Shown here: positions 1 through 5,947 of the stretch, piece after piece
Layout of the letters: each line of letters begins with the position of its first letter
How positions within the stretch are numbered: position 1 is the first letter of the stretch
NCBI GenBank assembly: GCA_021783895.1
Contig: JAJXTJ010000027.1
Coordinates: 1-8,897 of the forward strand
Direction: 5' to 3'
Source: Pseudomonadota bacterium
GTDB lineage: Bacteria; Pseudomonadota; Gammaproteobacteria; Burkholderiales; Sulfuricellaceae
Length of the DNA stretch: 8,897 nucleotides
Notes under the pieces: model-generated
The model's input: only the letters and a program-made list of their open reading frames with translations
Told to the model about the DNA's origin: nothing
The model's database searches: none
Made by a program: the position numbers and the translations under genes

Positions 1-3
1 TTA

Positions 4-645
4 CTACTCCGCCCGGTTAAAAAATTCTCGCCCGCCGCGCATCTGGCCGATGCGTTCCAGCAACAGATCGAAATCCTGAGGCTGATCGGCAAAGTTGAGA
101 TGTTCGCTGTTGACGATCAACAACGGTGAAGCATCGTACCGGTAAAAATAGCGGCTGTAGCTTTCTGCCAGCCGCGCCAGGTAATCTTCCGTGATCGGCG
201 ATTCGTACGCCACGCCGCGCCGCCTGACGCGCTCGATCAGCGACTCCACCGGCGCCTGCAGGTAAATCACCAGATCGGGCGTTGGCGTCTGCAACTGCAA
301 ATGGGCATAAATCTGCTGGTACAGGCGGTATTCTTCGTCGTTCAGGTTGAGCCTGGCAAACAGCGCATCCTTGTCGAGCAGAAAATCGGCCACGGTAATG
401 CGACCGAACAATTCCAGCTGCTTCAGGTCACGCACCTGGGATGCGCGCTGGAACAGGAAAAACAGCTGCGTCTGCAGCGCATAGCGCTCCGAATTCTGGT
501 AAAACCGGGGTAGAAACGGGTTGGCATCGGCATCCTCCAGCATCAGCCCGGCCTGGAAGCGCTCTGACAAACGCCGCGCCAGACTGGTCTTGCCGACGCC
601 GATCGGCCCTTCGACCACGATATAGCGGTATTTGTCGGGCATCAT
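4..645 (-). CDS. Deoxynucleoside kinase (dNK / deoxyadenosine-deoxyguanosine kinase family)
   Basis: A cytosolic kinase that transfers phosphate from ATP to a deoxynucleoside, in nucleotide salvage. The 213-residue product carries a P-loop, GPIGVGKTS, at residues 13-21. It has an acidic residue followed by NPFL near 38-45, a DFLLDKDALFA segment at 88-98 typical of this family, and an arginine-rich lid (RVRRRG, 139-144). I chose the ATG at 645. It forms an ATGA overlap with the folK stop, has GGAGGG nine bases upstream, and gives an N-terminus that starts just before the first beta strand. An in-frame upstream codon at 699 would add 18 low-complexity residues and lie inside folK. Two stop codons follow in tandem (positions 6-1). 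The ATGA overlap implies translational coupling to folK. In related bacteria pantothenate genes often follow, but that region is outside the window. Substrate preference cannot be read from the sequence. Confidence 0.9.
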   Translation of the reverse strand: MMPDKYRYIVVEGPIGVGKTSLARRLSERFQAGLMLEDADANPFLPRFYQNSERYALQTQLFFLFQRASQVRDLKQLELFGRITVADFLLDKDALFARLNLNDEEYRLYQQIYAHLQLQTPTPDLVIYLQAPVESLIERVRRRGVAYESPITEDYLARLAESYSRYFYRYDASPLLIVNSEHLNFADQPQDFDLLLERIGQMRGGREFFNRAE

Positions 646-1253
646 GGCCGGCTTCCCTCCATCCTCTCCACCCGCTGATCGACGCATTTCTCCAGACATA
701 GTTCCACGCTCCCGTGCCCGGCTATGATGCAGGATGGCGCGATTTCATGCAAAGGCCGGAGCACGAAGGCGCGTTCGTGCATGCGCGGATGCGGCAGGGT
801 CAGCCCGTGCTCGTGGCAGGTCAGGCCGTCGTAGAGCAGAATGTCCAGATCGAGAATGCGCGGCGCATTGCGGAACTCGCGCACGCGACCGTGGCGGTGC
901 TCCATGTCGAGCAAGGCTTGCAGCAGTTGATGCGGCGCCAGGCCGGTTTCGACTTCGGCCACGGCGTTGATGAAGTCGGGTTGGTCGGCATAGCCCACCG
1001 GGGCGCTGCGATAGAGCGAGGAACATGACAACAGCCGGGTTTGCGGCAGATTGCCAAGCTCGACGCAAGCCTTGAGGATCTGCGCGCCGGGGTCGGACAG
1101 GTTGCTGCCGAGGCCGATGAAGGCGCGCTTACGAGAGGCGTGAGGGGTGAGGCGTGACGGGTGAGGCGTGAGGTCAAAACCGGATTGGGCATGGCTTTTA
1201 CTGCTTCCCTCTAACGCCTCACTCCTCAAGGCATCTAAGATTTTACTCCTCAC
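642..1253 (-). CDS. folK: 2-amino-4-hydroxy-6-hydroxymethyldihydropteridine pyrophosphokinase
   Basis: Transfers pyrophosphate from ATP to 6-hydroxymethyl-7,8-dihydropterin in folate synthesis, in the cytosol. The family core begins at about residue 43 (RAFIGLGSNLSDP). It continues through LYRSAPVG, a GRVREFRNAPR segment, the metal-binding LDLDILLYDG and LPHPRMHERAFVLRPL, and then stops. Core length, about 160 residues, is normal. The first 41 or so residues are not family sequence and are partly encoded by heptamer repeats (the LTPHPSRLTPHAS region). No ATG lies in frame. The possible starts are GTG at 1253, two codons after an in-frame TGA, and TTG at 1229. With GTG the gene overlaps pcnB by 11 bases. 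The true start is therefore uncertain, although the enzyme assignment is not. It is coupled downstream to the kinase by an ATGA overlap. Confidence 0.92.
   Translation of the reverse strand: MRSKILDALRSEALEGSSKSHAQSGFDLTPHPSRLTPHASRKRAFIGLGSNLSDPGAQILKACVELGNLPQTRLLSCSSLYRSAPVGYADQPDFINAVAEVETGLAPHQLLQALLDMEHRHGRVREFRNAPRILDLDILLYDGLTCHEHGLTLPHPRMHERAFVLRPLHEIAPSCIIAGHGSVELCLEKCVDQRVERMEGSRP
1133..1174 (+). repeat. Heptamer tandem array, left arm of element A
   Basis: Five exact-period heptamers of the form GTGASGN run from 1140 to 1174, preceded by one degenerate unit at 1133-1139. The array lies inside the 5' codons of the folK reading frame. The same word occurs on the opposite strand at 1216-1229 and 1247-1274, so the two arrays are inverted with respect to each other. 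Confidence 0.9.
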
Positions 1254-1274
1254 CCCTCACCCCTAACCCCTCAC
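1216..1274 (-). repeat. Heptamer tandem array, right arm of element A
   Basis: Read on the minus strand, four exact heptamers (GTGAGGN with one GTTAGGG) fill 1274-1247. Two more units occupy 1229-1216 after a gap of 17 bases. The array encodes the PcnB C-terminus, contains the pcnB stop codon region and carries the candidate folK GTG start (1253-1251). In the pcnB-folK transcript it could base-pair with the left arm, with at least 13 contiguous complementary bases. Confidence 0.88.
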
Positions 1275-2598
1275 TTTTCGGCTTGCGCCGCCGCCGTTTC
1301 CTGGCCGCAGGGGCTTCGTCCTTGATCAGCATCTGGCCGCGCTCGTGGTCGCCGGCATCCTGAAAATCTTCCCACCAGCGGCCAACATCGGCATCCACCT
1401 CGCCGCTTTCGCAGCGCATCATCAGGAAATCGAAGGCGGCGCGGAAGCGCGGGTGCTCAAGCAGGCGGAATGGACGCTGACCGGCGCGCTGCAGGAAGCG
1501 CGGCTGCATCGTCCAGATTTCCTTCATCACCGCATCGTAGCGGTGGGGAATCGCCAGCTTCTCGCTCTGCGCCGCCAACACCACATCCATCGCCAGGTGC
1601 AGCGCCGGAACTGGCTTTTCCCCATCGGCCCGGGATTGCTGCCAGGCAGCCAGCACTTCGTGCCAGAGCAGGGCCGCGAACAGGTAGGCGGGCGAAACCG
1701 GCTTCCCTTCCAGGATGCGCTGGTCTGTCTTGGCCAGCGCCAGCATGATGAAACGTTCGCCCATCGGCTGTTCCAGGATCACGTCGAGCATCGGTAACAA
1801 GCCATGATGCAGACCCTTCTTGCGCAGCAGAAGGATGCTTTGCACCGCATGGCCGGAAAAAAGCAGCTTGAGCATTTCGTCGAACAACCGCGCTGCGGGA
1901 ACATCCTCCAGCAATTCGGCCAGCGCCCGGATTGGCTTGATCGCCGCTGGGTCCAGTTTCAGCCCGAGTTTGGCGGCGAAGCGCACGGCGCGCAGCATCC
2001 GCACCGGGTCCTCGCGGTAACGCTGGGCCGGGTCGCCGATGATGCGCATCACCCCGGCCTTGAGGTCGGCCACGCCATTGTGGTAATCCCAGATTTCCTG
2101 GCTGACGGGGTCGTAGTACAACGCATTGATCGTGAAATCGCGGCGCATCGCGTCCTCCACCTGGGAGCCGAATACGTTGTCGCGCAGGATGCGTCCGCTT
2201 TCCTGATCGGTCTGGCGGTCGTCGCTGTCGTTGTTGGTGGCGACGGCAACGGTGCGAAAAGTGGAAACCTCAATGGTTTCCGGGCCGCACATCACGTGGA
2301 CGATGCGAAAGCGCCGCCCGATGATGCGGGAACGCCGGAACAGATGGCGCACCTCGTCCGGGTCGGCATCGGTGGCCACGTCGAAATCCTTGGGCTCCCT
2401 GCCCAGCAGCAGGTCGCGCACCGCGCCGCCGACGACGAAAGCCTTGAAACCCGCCTGCTGTAGCGCCTTCACCGTCTTCAGCGCGCACGGGGTGAGTTGA
2501 TTGGCGGTAATGCCGTGCGATTTCAGCTTGAAGATGCGCGGATCGCCGTTTTTTGGTGATTTTTTCTGTAAAACACGGCTGATAAATTTACGAATCAT
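1243..2598 (-). CDS. pcnB: Poly(A) polymerase I
   Basis: Adds 3' poly(A) tails to RNA and so promotes RNA decay; it belongs to the class II nucleotidyltransferases shared with CCA-adding enzymes. In the 451-residue product the head domain carries VVGGAVRDLLLG (55-66) followed by KDFDVATD, with the catalytic aspartates D71 and D73. IEVSTFR follows at about 109, then RRDFTINAL (152-160) and the RNA-binding DPVRMLRAVRFAAKLG (197-212). The C-terminus is strongly basic (RKRRRRKPK), as in E. coli PcnB, which favours PcnB over a CCA enzyme. The last ten residues (SEGLGVRGEE) are encoded by a heptamer repeat and look like a replaced tail. The ATG at 2598 gives MIRKFISRVL, which fits the N-termini I associate with betaproteobacterial PcnB. 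An in-frame TAA lies one codon upstream, and no good ribosome-binding site precedes the start. Confidence 0.94.
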   Translation of the reverse strand: MIRKFISRVLQKKSPKNGDPRIFKLKSHGITANQLTPCALKTVKALQQAGFKAFVVGGAVRDLLLGREPKDFDVATDADPDEVRHLFRRSRIIGRRFRIVHVMCGPETIEVSTFRTVAVATNNDSDDRQTDQESGRILRDNVFGSQVEDAMRRDFTINALYYDPVSQEIWDYHNGVADLKAGVMRIIGDPAQRYREDPVRMLRAVRFAAKLGLKLDPAAIKPIRALAELLEDVPAARLFDEMLKLLFSGHAVQSILLLRKKGLHHGLLPMLDVILEQPMGERFIMLALAKTDQRILEGKPVSPAYLFAALLWHEVLAAWQQSRADGEKPVPALHLAMDVVLAAQSEKLAIPHRYDAVMKEIWTMQPRFLQRAGQRPFRLLEHPRFRAAFDFLMMRCESGEVDADVGRWWEDFQDAGDHERGQMLIKDEAPAARKRRRRKPKSEGLGVRGEE

Positions 2599-2601
2599 GC
2601 T

Positions 2602-2658
2602 TTAGTCTCTAGGGTTCCATCTCGCGGCAAATGAAATTGGCATTTTTTTGGTTCTCAT
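2602..2658 (-). CDS. Possible 18-residue leader ORF before pcnB
   Basis: An ATG at 2658 opens an 18-codon frame (start MRTKKMPISF) that ends with TAA at 2604-2602, three bases before and in frame with the pcnB ATG. It has no recognisable ribosome-binding site of its own. Because pcnB also lacks a clear site, termination and reinitiation is conceivable. This is a positional argument only; the peptide resembles nothing I know. Confidence 0.25.
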   Translation of the reverse strand: MRTKKMPISFAARWNPRD

Positions 2659-2738
2659 GGTAGAGCGGGGTTGCGTTCCAGTCTGAAAAATTCGGATAGG
2701 CGCACGACGAGTTCGCTGAACGAATGGCGGTAGCTGTC

Positions 2739-2768
2739 ATTATACACGGCGAAGGTTTTGCCGCCCAA
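2739..2768 (-). promoter_or_regulatory. Predicted sigma-70 promoter for pcnB-folK-kinase
   Basis: On the minus strand a perfect TATAAT (2744-2739) follows TTGGGC (2768-2763) with an 18-base spacer. It lies in the 230-base gap between the HAD gene and pcnB. Initiation near 2731 would leave a leader of about 130 bases before pcnB. The gap otherwise contains only short open frames. Confidence 0.55.
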
Positions 2769-2828
2769 AGTGGATAGGGCAAGGGCTTGCCGCCGGAATC
2801 CCTGTCAGAGAGGGTAATTTGAGGCGGC

Positions 2829-3494
2829 TTAGTTCCGCAGGGAAATCACCGGCCAGCCCTGCTTTTCCGCATGCGCCCGGAGGGTGTGATCGGGGTCCAC
2901 CGCCACCGGGTTGCTGACCCGCTCCAGCAGCGGCAGGTCGTTAAGGGAATCGCTGTAGAACCAGCTTTCCCGCACGCCTGCCCAGCCCACCCCACGCTGC
3001 TTCAACCAGGCATCGAGGCGGGTGATTTTCCCCTCGCGGAAGCTGGGCATGCCGGCCACCTTGCCGGTGAATTCGCCGCCGTTCTGCTCCGGCTCCGTCG
3101 CGATCAAATGCTCGACCCCGAACTCTCTGGCGATCGGCATCGTGACGAAGCTGTTGGTGGCGGTAATGATCGCCACCAGGTCCGCCTCGCGCAAGCTCCG
3201 GCCAACCAGGTCACGCGCTTTCTGGTTGATGATCGGCAAAATCTTTTCGCGCATGAATTGTCCATGCCAGACATCCAGCTGGGTCCGCGGATGGCGGGAC
3301 AGCGGCTTGAGCTGGAAATCGAGGAACTCGTGGATATCCAGCGTGCCGGCCTTGTACTGATCGTAGAACGCCTGATTGCGCGCCTCGTACACCTCGCGGT
3401 CGAGCACGCCGCGCTCGATCAGGAACTGCGCCCACTCGAAATCGCTGTCGCCGGAAAGCAGCGTATTGTCCAGGTCAAATAGCACCAGTTGCAA
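2829..3494 (-). CDS. HAD-superfamily hydrolase, subclass IB (SerB-like phosphatase)
   Basis: A predicted cytosolic, Mg-dependent phosphatase that uses an aspartyl-phosphate intermediate. Numbered from the TTG at 3494 (221 residues), motif I is FDLDNT with nucleophile D7 and acid/base D9. Motif II is ITATNS (T111), motif III is K156 in REGKITRLD, and motif IV is SDSLNDLPLL with D182 and D186. A helical cap lies between motifs I and II, as in subclass IB (phosphoserine phosphatase-like). I prefer the TTG at 3494 because GGGGA lies six bases upstream and the product begins at the first beta strand; TTG codons at 3500 and 3509 are alternatives. It is the first gene of the minus-strand set and sits next to pcnB, an order common in betaproteobacteria. 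The substrate cannot be predicted. Confidence 0.88.
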   Translation of the reverse strand: MQLVLFDLDNTLLSGDSDFEWAQFLIERGVLDREVYEARNQAFYDQYKAGTLDIHEFLDFQLKPLSRHPRTQLDVWHGQFMREKILPIINQKARDLVGRSLREADLVAIITATNSFVTMPIAREFGVEHLIATEPEQNGGEFTGKVAGMPSFREGKITRLDAWLKQRGVGWAGVRESWFYSDSLNDLPLLERVSNPVAVDPDHTLRAHAEKQGWPVISLRN

Positions 3495-3525
3495 AATCAA
3501 TCCCCACAATCTTAAAATAAGGCGG

Positions 3526-3555
3526 AGTATAGCCTAAACCGGACAAGCCGGAACC
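3526..3555 (-). promoter_or_regulatory. Possible promoter for the HAD gene
   Basis: On the minus strand TATACT (3531-3526) lies about 32 bases upstream of the chosen TTG start. The -35 region is weak (GGTTCC with an 18-base spacer). The location between divergent genes supports a promoter, but only the -10 box is persuasive. Confidence 0.35.
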
Positions 3556-3616
3556 AAGATGGAGTAATGAGTGATGATCTGAGGTTTTCATTACCCATTC
3601 CTCATCACCCATTACC
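3556..3616. repeat. Element B: heptamer arrays in inverted orientation
   Basis: The right arm is four exact-period heptamers on the plus strand (CATTACC, CATTCCT, CATCACC, CATTACC; 3589-3616). The left arm has two clear units of the complementary sense (AGTAATG, AGTGATG; 3563-3576) and a degenerate one before them. The arms are separated by 12 bases and could fold into a hairpin. The element lies between the divergent HAD gene and the membrane protein gene. Its word differs from that of element A at about one position in seven. Confidence 0.85.
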
Positions 3617-3690
3617 GTAGGGCTCATTTCAACCCCAAATTCTTGTCACATTTTGAGATCATTTGGCTGGTAAGTGACTAAAATGAAAAT

Positions 3691-4359
3691 ATGAATTTAC
3701 CTGACAATCTCCTGCCTCCCGGCTGGTACTGGACCGGACAGGGTCTCTTCGCACTGGTCCTGTTCTGGGCAGTCCGAACCGCCCCCTGGAGCAGGCTCAA
3801 GGATGCCAGCCAGCTGAATGTGTGGCTGGGCGCGTGCGTGGTTCTCATGGCGCTCTGGAGCGTCAAGACCGGCATCAAGCCGGGGCTGAATTTTCACCTG
3901 CTCGGCGCCACCGCCATGACGCTGATGTTCGGCCCGCAGCTCGCCATGCTCGGGCTTGCCATCGTCCTGACCGCCGTCACCCTGGCGGGCATGAGCGGCT
4001 GGCAGGGATACGGCTGGAACGCCCTCATCATGGGCGTCTTGCCGGTCACGGTGAGCTACGCCATCTACTGGCTGACGGACCGGAAGCTGCCCAACCATCT
4101 GTTCGTCTACATCTTTATCAGCGCCTTCTTCAGCGGCGGACTGGCAATGGCTGTTACCGGTTTGGGCGGGACACTCTTGTTGCACCTGTCCGGTACCTAC
4201 CTGCCGGCCTATCTCTACCACGACTACCTGCCCTACTTCATTCTGATGGCCTGGTCCGAGGCAATCACCACCGGCATGGCGATCACCCTGATGACGGTTT
4301 ACAGTCCGCTCTGGCTAAGCACCTTCGACGATGCGCGCTATCTGAAGCGCAACAAATAA
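3691..4359 (+). CDS. CbiM/NikM-like energy-coupling membrane protein (COG3235-type)
   Basis: A 222-residue integral membrane protein resembling the substrate-binding S components of ECF transporters for cobalt and nickel. About six hydrophobic segments are visible, at roughly 16-29, 43-60, 71-100, 111-128, 136-165 and 181-205. The N-terminus MNLPDNLLP aligns with the MHIPDG start of CbiM/NikM, where the second-position histidine helps bind metal; here it is asparagine. A histidine remains in GLNFHLLGAT (H69), and SGW and an SEA segment near 189-191 are also present. No ECF ATPase, T component or CbiN-like gene lies nearby, so it may work alone or use modules encoded elsewhere. The ATG at 3691 has only a weak ribosome-binding site. 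Metal specificity is unknown. The family call is from remembered sequence patterns. Confidence 0.75.
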   Translation: MNLPDNLLPPGWYWTGQGLFALVLFWAVRTAPWSRLKDASQLNVWLGACVVLMALWSVKTGIKPGLNFHLLGATAMTLMFGPQLAMLGLAIVLTAVTLAGMSGWQGYGWNALIMGVLPVTVSYAIYWLTDRKLPNHLFVYIFISAFFSGGLAMAVTGLGGTLLLHLSGTYLPAYLYHDYLPYFILMAWSEAITTGMAITLMTVYSPLWLSTFDDARYLKRNK

Positions 4360-4639
4360 TGGGCTTGGATGCAAACTTCCGGCCCGCCCTCTGCACCGCC
4401 CGATTTACCCGGATTCCGCTTCACGCCATTCGGGCTGCGAGCTTCCGAGCGGTTGACGGTCTCGCGGCCTGCGCCGGGTGCCTTGGCCTGGAAATCTTCC
4501 GCGTTCATGGCTTGATTTGGCGTCTTTGCGGCCTTATTTACAAATCGCCAGGGAATCTTGCCACGCAGCATGGATAACACAGGGAAGCGCATCGGCTTGC
4601 CTGCGGCTACAGGCCCGTTATCCTGAAAAGCTCAGTTGA
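4360..4639. other. Stretch without a confident gene; open frames on both strands
   Basis: A plus-strand frame of 72 codons starts at an ATG overlapping the membrane-protein stop (TAATG, 4359-4361) and ends at 4577. A minus-strand frame starting at the ATG at 4571 also stays open to the end of this stretch, giving a basic, Gly/Pro/Asn-rich product. Neither matches a family I recognise, and neither shows an independent ribosome-binding site. The minus-strand text at about 4540-4516 includes a CGCAAAGACGC-like stretch similar to the element E word. A dispersed non-coding repeat is as likely as a gene. Confidence 0.4.
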
Positions 4640-4766
4640 ACCACAGAGGCACAGAGAACTCAGAGGAAAAACAAAGCATTGTGCTACCAAGCTGGGTCAC
4701 CCACAAGGTGATAGACGGAAGGCCGGCAACCCGTTGTTTTATGGTATTTCTCTGCGCCTCTGTGGT
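4640..4766. repeat. Element C: CACAGAGG-word element with inverted arms
   Basis: The left arm at 4640-4658 (ACCACAGAGGCACAGAGAA) is matched by its reverse complement at 4748-4766 at 18 of 19 positions. A further CAGAGG unit follows the left arm, with CAGAG words spaced 8 and 9 bases apart. The 89-base interior has no reading frame of note. The right arm ends 14 bases before a TATAAT box. Confidence 0.85.
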
Positions 4767-4780
4767 GAGGAATTTAGGGT

Positions 4781-4786
4781 TATAAT
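4781..4786 (+). promoter_or_regulatory. Predicted -10 box for the 4821 gene
   Basis: A perfect TATAAT lies 35 bases before the start codon at 4821, which would give a leader of about 29 bases. The -35 position falls inside the right arm of element C and shows no good TTGACA match, so any upstream contacts would come from the repeat. Confidence 0.5.
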
Positions 4787-4820
4787 TCATTTATCATCAA
4801 GACACAGCCAGGAGCAGCAC

Positions 4821-5048
4821 ATGCCTTATTTTGTTTATAAAATCACCCCCCCCTTCAAGCAGTTGGAGAAGATTGCTTCCTTTCCCAATTTCAAGGAAGC
4901 CGGCGCGTTTGCCAAATCTGTGCGCATCGGCATGGCTGAGACCGATAAATACACGGTCAAGGTGATTTTTGCCGAGAACGAGCTGGAGGCCGAAGACCTG
5001 CTGACCCAGGTGCGTGAGCCGGAACCGATGACCGGCGATGATTACTGA
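4821..5048 (+). CDS. Small conserved-type protein of unknown function (75 aa)
   Basis: The ATG at 4821 is set by AGGAG (4810-4814), six bases upstream. The product is soluble, charged and without cysteine. It begins MPYFVYKITPPFKQLEKI, where beta-strand-like text is followed by a helix. A lysine- and alanine-rich middle follows (FKEAGAFAKSVR), then an amphipathic strand (YTVKVIFAENELEAEDLL) and an acidic tail. There is no signal peptide or membrane segment. The next gene starts 21 bases after its stop on the same strand, so the two are probably cotranscribed. I recognise the general look of a small betaproteobacterial protein but cannot assign a function. Confidence 0.8.
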   Translation: MPYFVYKITPPFKQLEKIASFPNFKEAGAFAKSVRIGMAETDKYTVKVIFAENELEAEDLLTQVREPEPMTGDDY

Positions 5049-5069
5049 GTAATCGACGGATCAGGAGCC

Positions 5070-5525
5070 GTGGACGAGCGCGCTTTTCAGGAGGCCTACC
5101 GGGCGACCAATCCGCTCGCCTGTCCGTTCGAAAAGGCGATTCTGATCTGCCTGTGTACTTGCCGTGAAGCCAAGCGCATCAATATCGCGGAGCGGGACAC
5201 GGTGAACTGCCGCGACGCCCAGGCGCATGGGGATTGTTCGTTATTGGTCGGGATGCTGCGGCACAAAGCGACGTTCGCTCTCAAGCTGACCCATGCCGAT
5301 GCGGTGCTGCCCCATGCCAAGCATGTGAAAGTGCAATGCGGCGGATTGCTCGGGTTGCAGGCCGCGCTATGGCCGGAACAGGCCGGGAAACCACGGGTGG
5401 AGGATATTCGCGGTTTGGTGCTGGAGGCGCGTGACCGGTTCGGCAGCTTGCAGGAGCTACCCTACAGCGAGATCGTCAGAGGCATTGCCGGATTTGAATT
5501 CAGGCGCAGGCCCGCGCTGAAATAA
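5070..5525 (+). CDS. Cysteine-rich conserved-type protein of unknown function (151 aa)
   Basis: The start is GTG at 5070. AGGAG lies close upstream (5063-5067), with only two bases between, which is short; no better start is present. The N-terminal half has six cysteines, at 18, 27, 29, 31, 47 and 56, within a CPFEKAILICLCTC and ERDTVNC context. A seventh lies at 90 (KVQCGG). This density suggests an Fe-S cluster or zinc site, or a disulfide-active protein, but the spacing matches no standard motif that I can name. The C-terminal half (about 108-151) is helical and charged and ends in a basic tail. There is no signal peptide, so the protein is probably cytosolic. It lies 21 bases after the 4821 gene and is likely in its operon. 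Confidence 0.8.
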   Translation: MDERAFQEAYRATNPLACPFEKAILICLCTCREAKRINIAERDTVNCRDAQAHGDCSLLVGMLRHKATFALKLTHADAVLPHAKHVKVQCGGLLGLQAALWPEQAGKPRVEDIRGLVLEARDRFGSLQELPYSEIVRGIAGFEFRRRPALK

Positions 5526-5543
5526 AATGGGAAGATCAGTTAA

Positions 5544-5670
5544 CCACGGGGCACACGGGGAGCACGGGGAAGAACTAAGGACTTGGGGACATCAAATCAT
5601 TCATCCAGCGGGTGCTTGGACAGGACGGAATTACGTAACATCTTGATTCTACATCGTTATCACCGTGGTT
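5544..5670. repeat. Element D: CACGGGGNN nonamers with inverted distal copy
   Basis: Three CACGGGG words sit at an exact 9-base spacing (5545, 5554 and 5563). The inverted partner is the complement of AACCACGG at 5663-5670, matching 5542-5549. The interior of about 90 bases holds no gene. The element fills the gap between the convergent ends of the 5070 and 5695 genes. The flank before the left arm (ATCAGTTAACCACGG) resembles that of element C (CTCAGTTGAACCACAG). Confidence 0.78.
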
Positions 5671-5694
5671 CAAGTGCTGTTTTTAGATAAACGC

Positions 5695-5895
5695 TTACCA
5701 GCAGGTGCCGCCTTCCCGATAGACGGCCATGATGGACTTGAGCTCATGCAGAACTGCCTGGCGTTCATCCTCGTTGAGTTCCAGCACCTCTGCCATCGGT
5801 TCGCCCCGCTCCAGGGCGAGAATGGTCAAGGAAACTTCCTTGCAGCCTCTCTGGCACAGAACTTCGATGCAATGGGCGATTTTGGATTGATCCAT
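5695..5895 (-). CDS. Small cysteine-containing protein of unknown function (66 aa)
   Basis: The ATG at 5895 gives 66 residues; a TTG two codons upstream is possible. No clear ribosome-binding site is present. The N-terminal helix carries C9, C14 and C18 (HCIEVLCQRGCKEV), and another cysteine, C65, lies one residue from the end. The middle is acidic and helical (ERGEPMAEVLELNEDERQAVLHELKSIMAVY). The cysteine layout suggests metal binding or redox sensing, but no known motif is matched. It is divergently arranged with hslO, 81 bases between the start codons, which hints at shared regulation. It has the look of a conserved small betaproteobacterial protein. Confidence 0.75.
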   Translation of the reverse strand: MDQSKIAHCIEVLCQRGCKEVSLTILALERGEPMAEVLELNEDERQAVLHELKSIMAVYREGGTCW

Positions 5896-5903
5896 ATTCA
5901 AGA

Positions 5904-5933
5904 TTCAAGGCGTTGAGGTCAAGGCGGTACAAT
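5904..5933 (+). promoter_or_regulatory. Possible hslO promoter with direct repeat
   Basis: TACAAT (5928-5933) follows a weak TTCAAG (5904-5909) with an 18-base spacer, giving a leader of about 37 bases for hslO. The octamer TCAAGGCG occurs twice, at 5905-5912 and 5919-5926, 14 bases apart, over the -35 and spacer region. I see no clear sigma-32 consensus. Confidence 0.4.
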
Positions 5934-5947
5934 GACATGATTTTAAT

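Noticed and set aside
646..699. N-terminal 18-residue extension of the deoxynucleoside kinase
   Set aside because: It overlaps folK, is Gly/Glu-rich and not family-like, whereas the ATG at 645 has a ribosome-binding site and an ATGA overlap with folK.
1133..1274. CRISPR array at the heptamer repeats
   Set aside because: The units are 7 bases long, tandem without spacers, and inverted between arms. No cas gene is present.
1804..2463. 219-codon plus-strand open frame across pcnB
   Set aside because: It lies wholly antisense to pcnB, whose motifs are unmistakable. The frame is a by-product of high-GC codon use and resembles no protein family.
2655..2807. 49-codon minus-strand frame between the HAD gene and pcnB, with protein-like text (GGKTFAVYNDSYRHSF)
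   Set aside because: It has only TTG or GTG starts without a ribosome-binding site, it contains the predicted TATAAT promoter, and it matches no family I know. A gene remnant is possible but not supported.
3697..4221. 174-codon minus-strand open frame opposite the membrane protein
   Set aside because: The composition is low-complexity (Gln, Gly, His, Asp), and the opposite strand encodes a coherent membrane protein.
5655..5690. tRNA-like GTGGTTCAAGT stretch
   Set aside because: The GGTTCAA text is part of the element D right arm. No cloverleaf stems or acceptor partner can be built around it.
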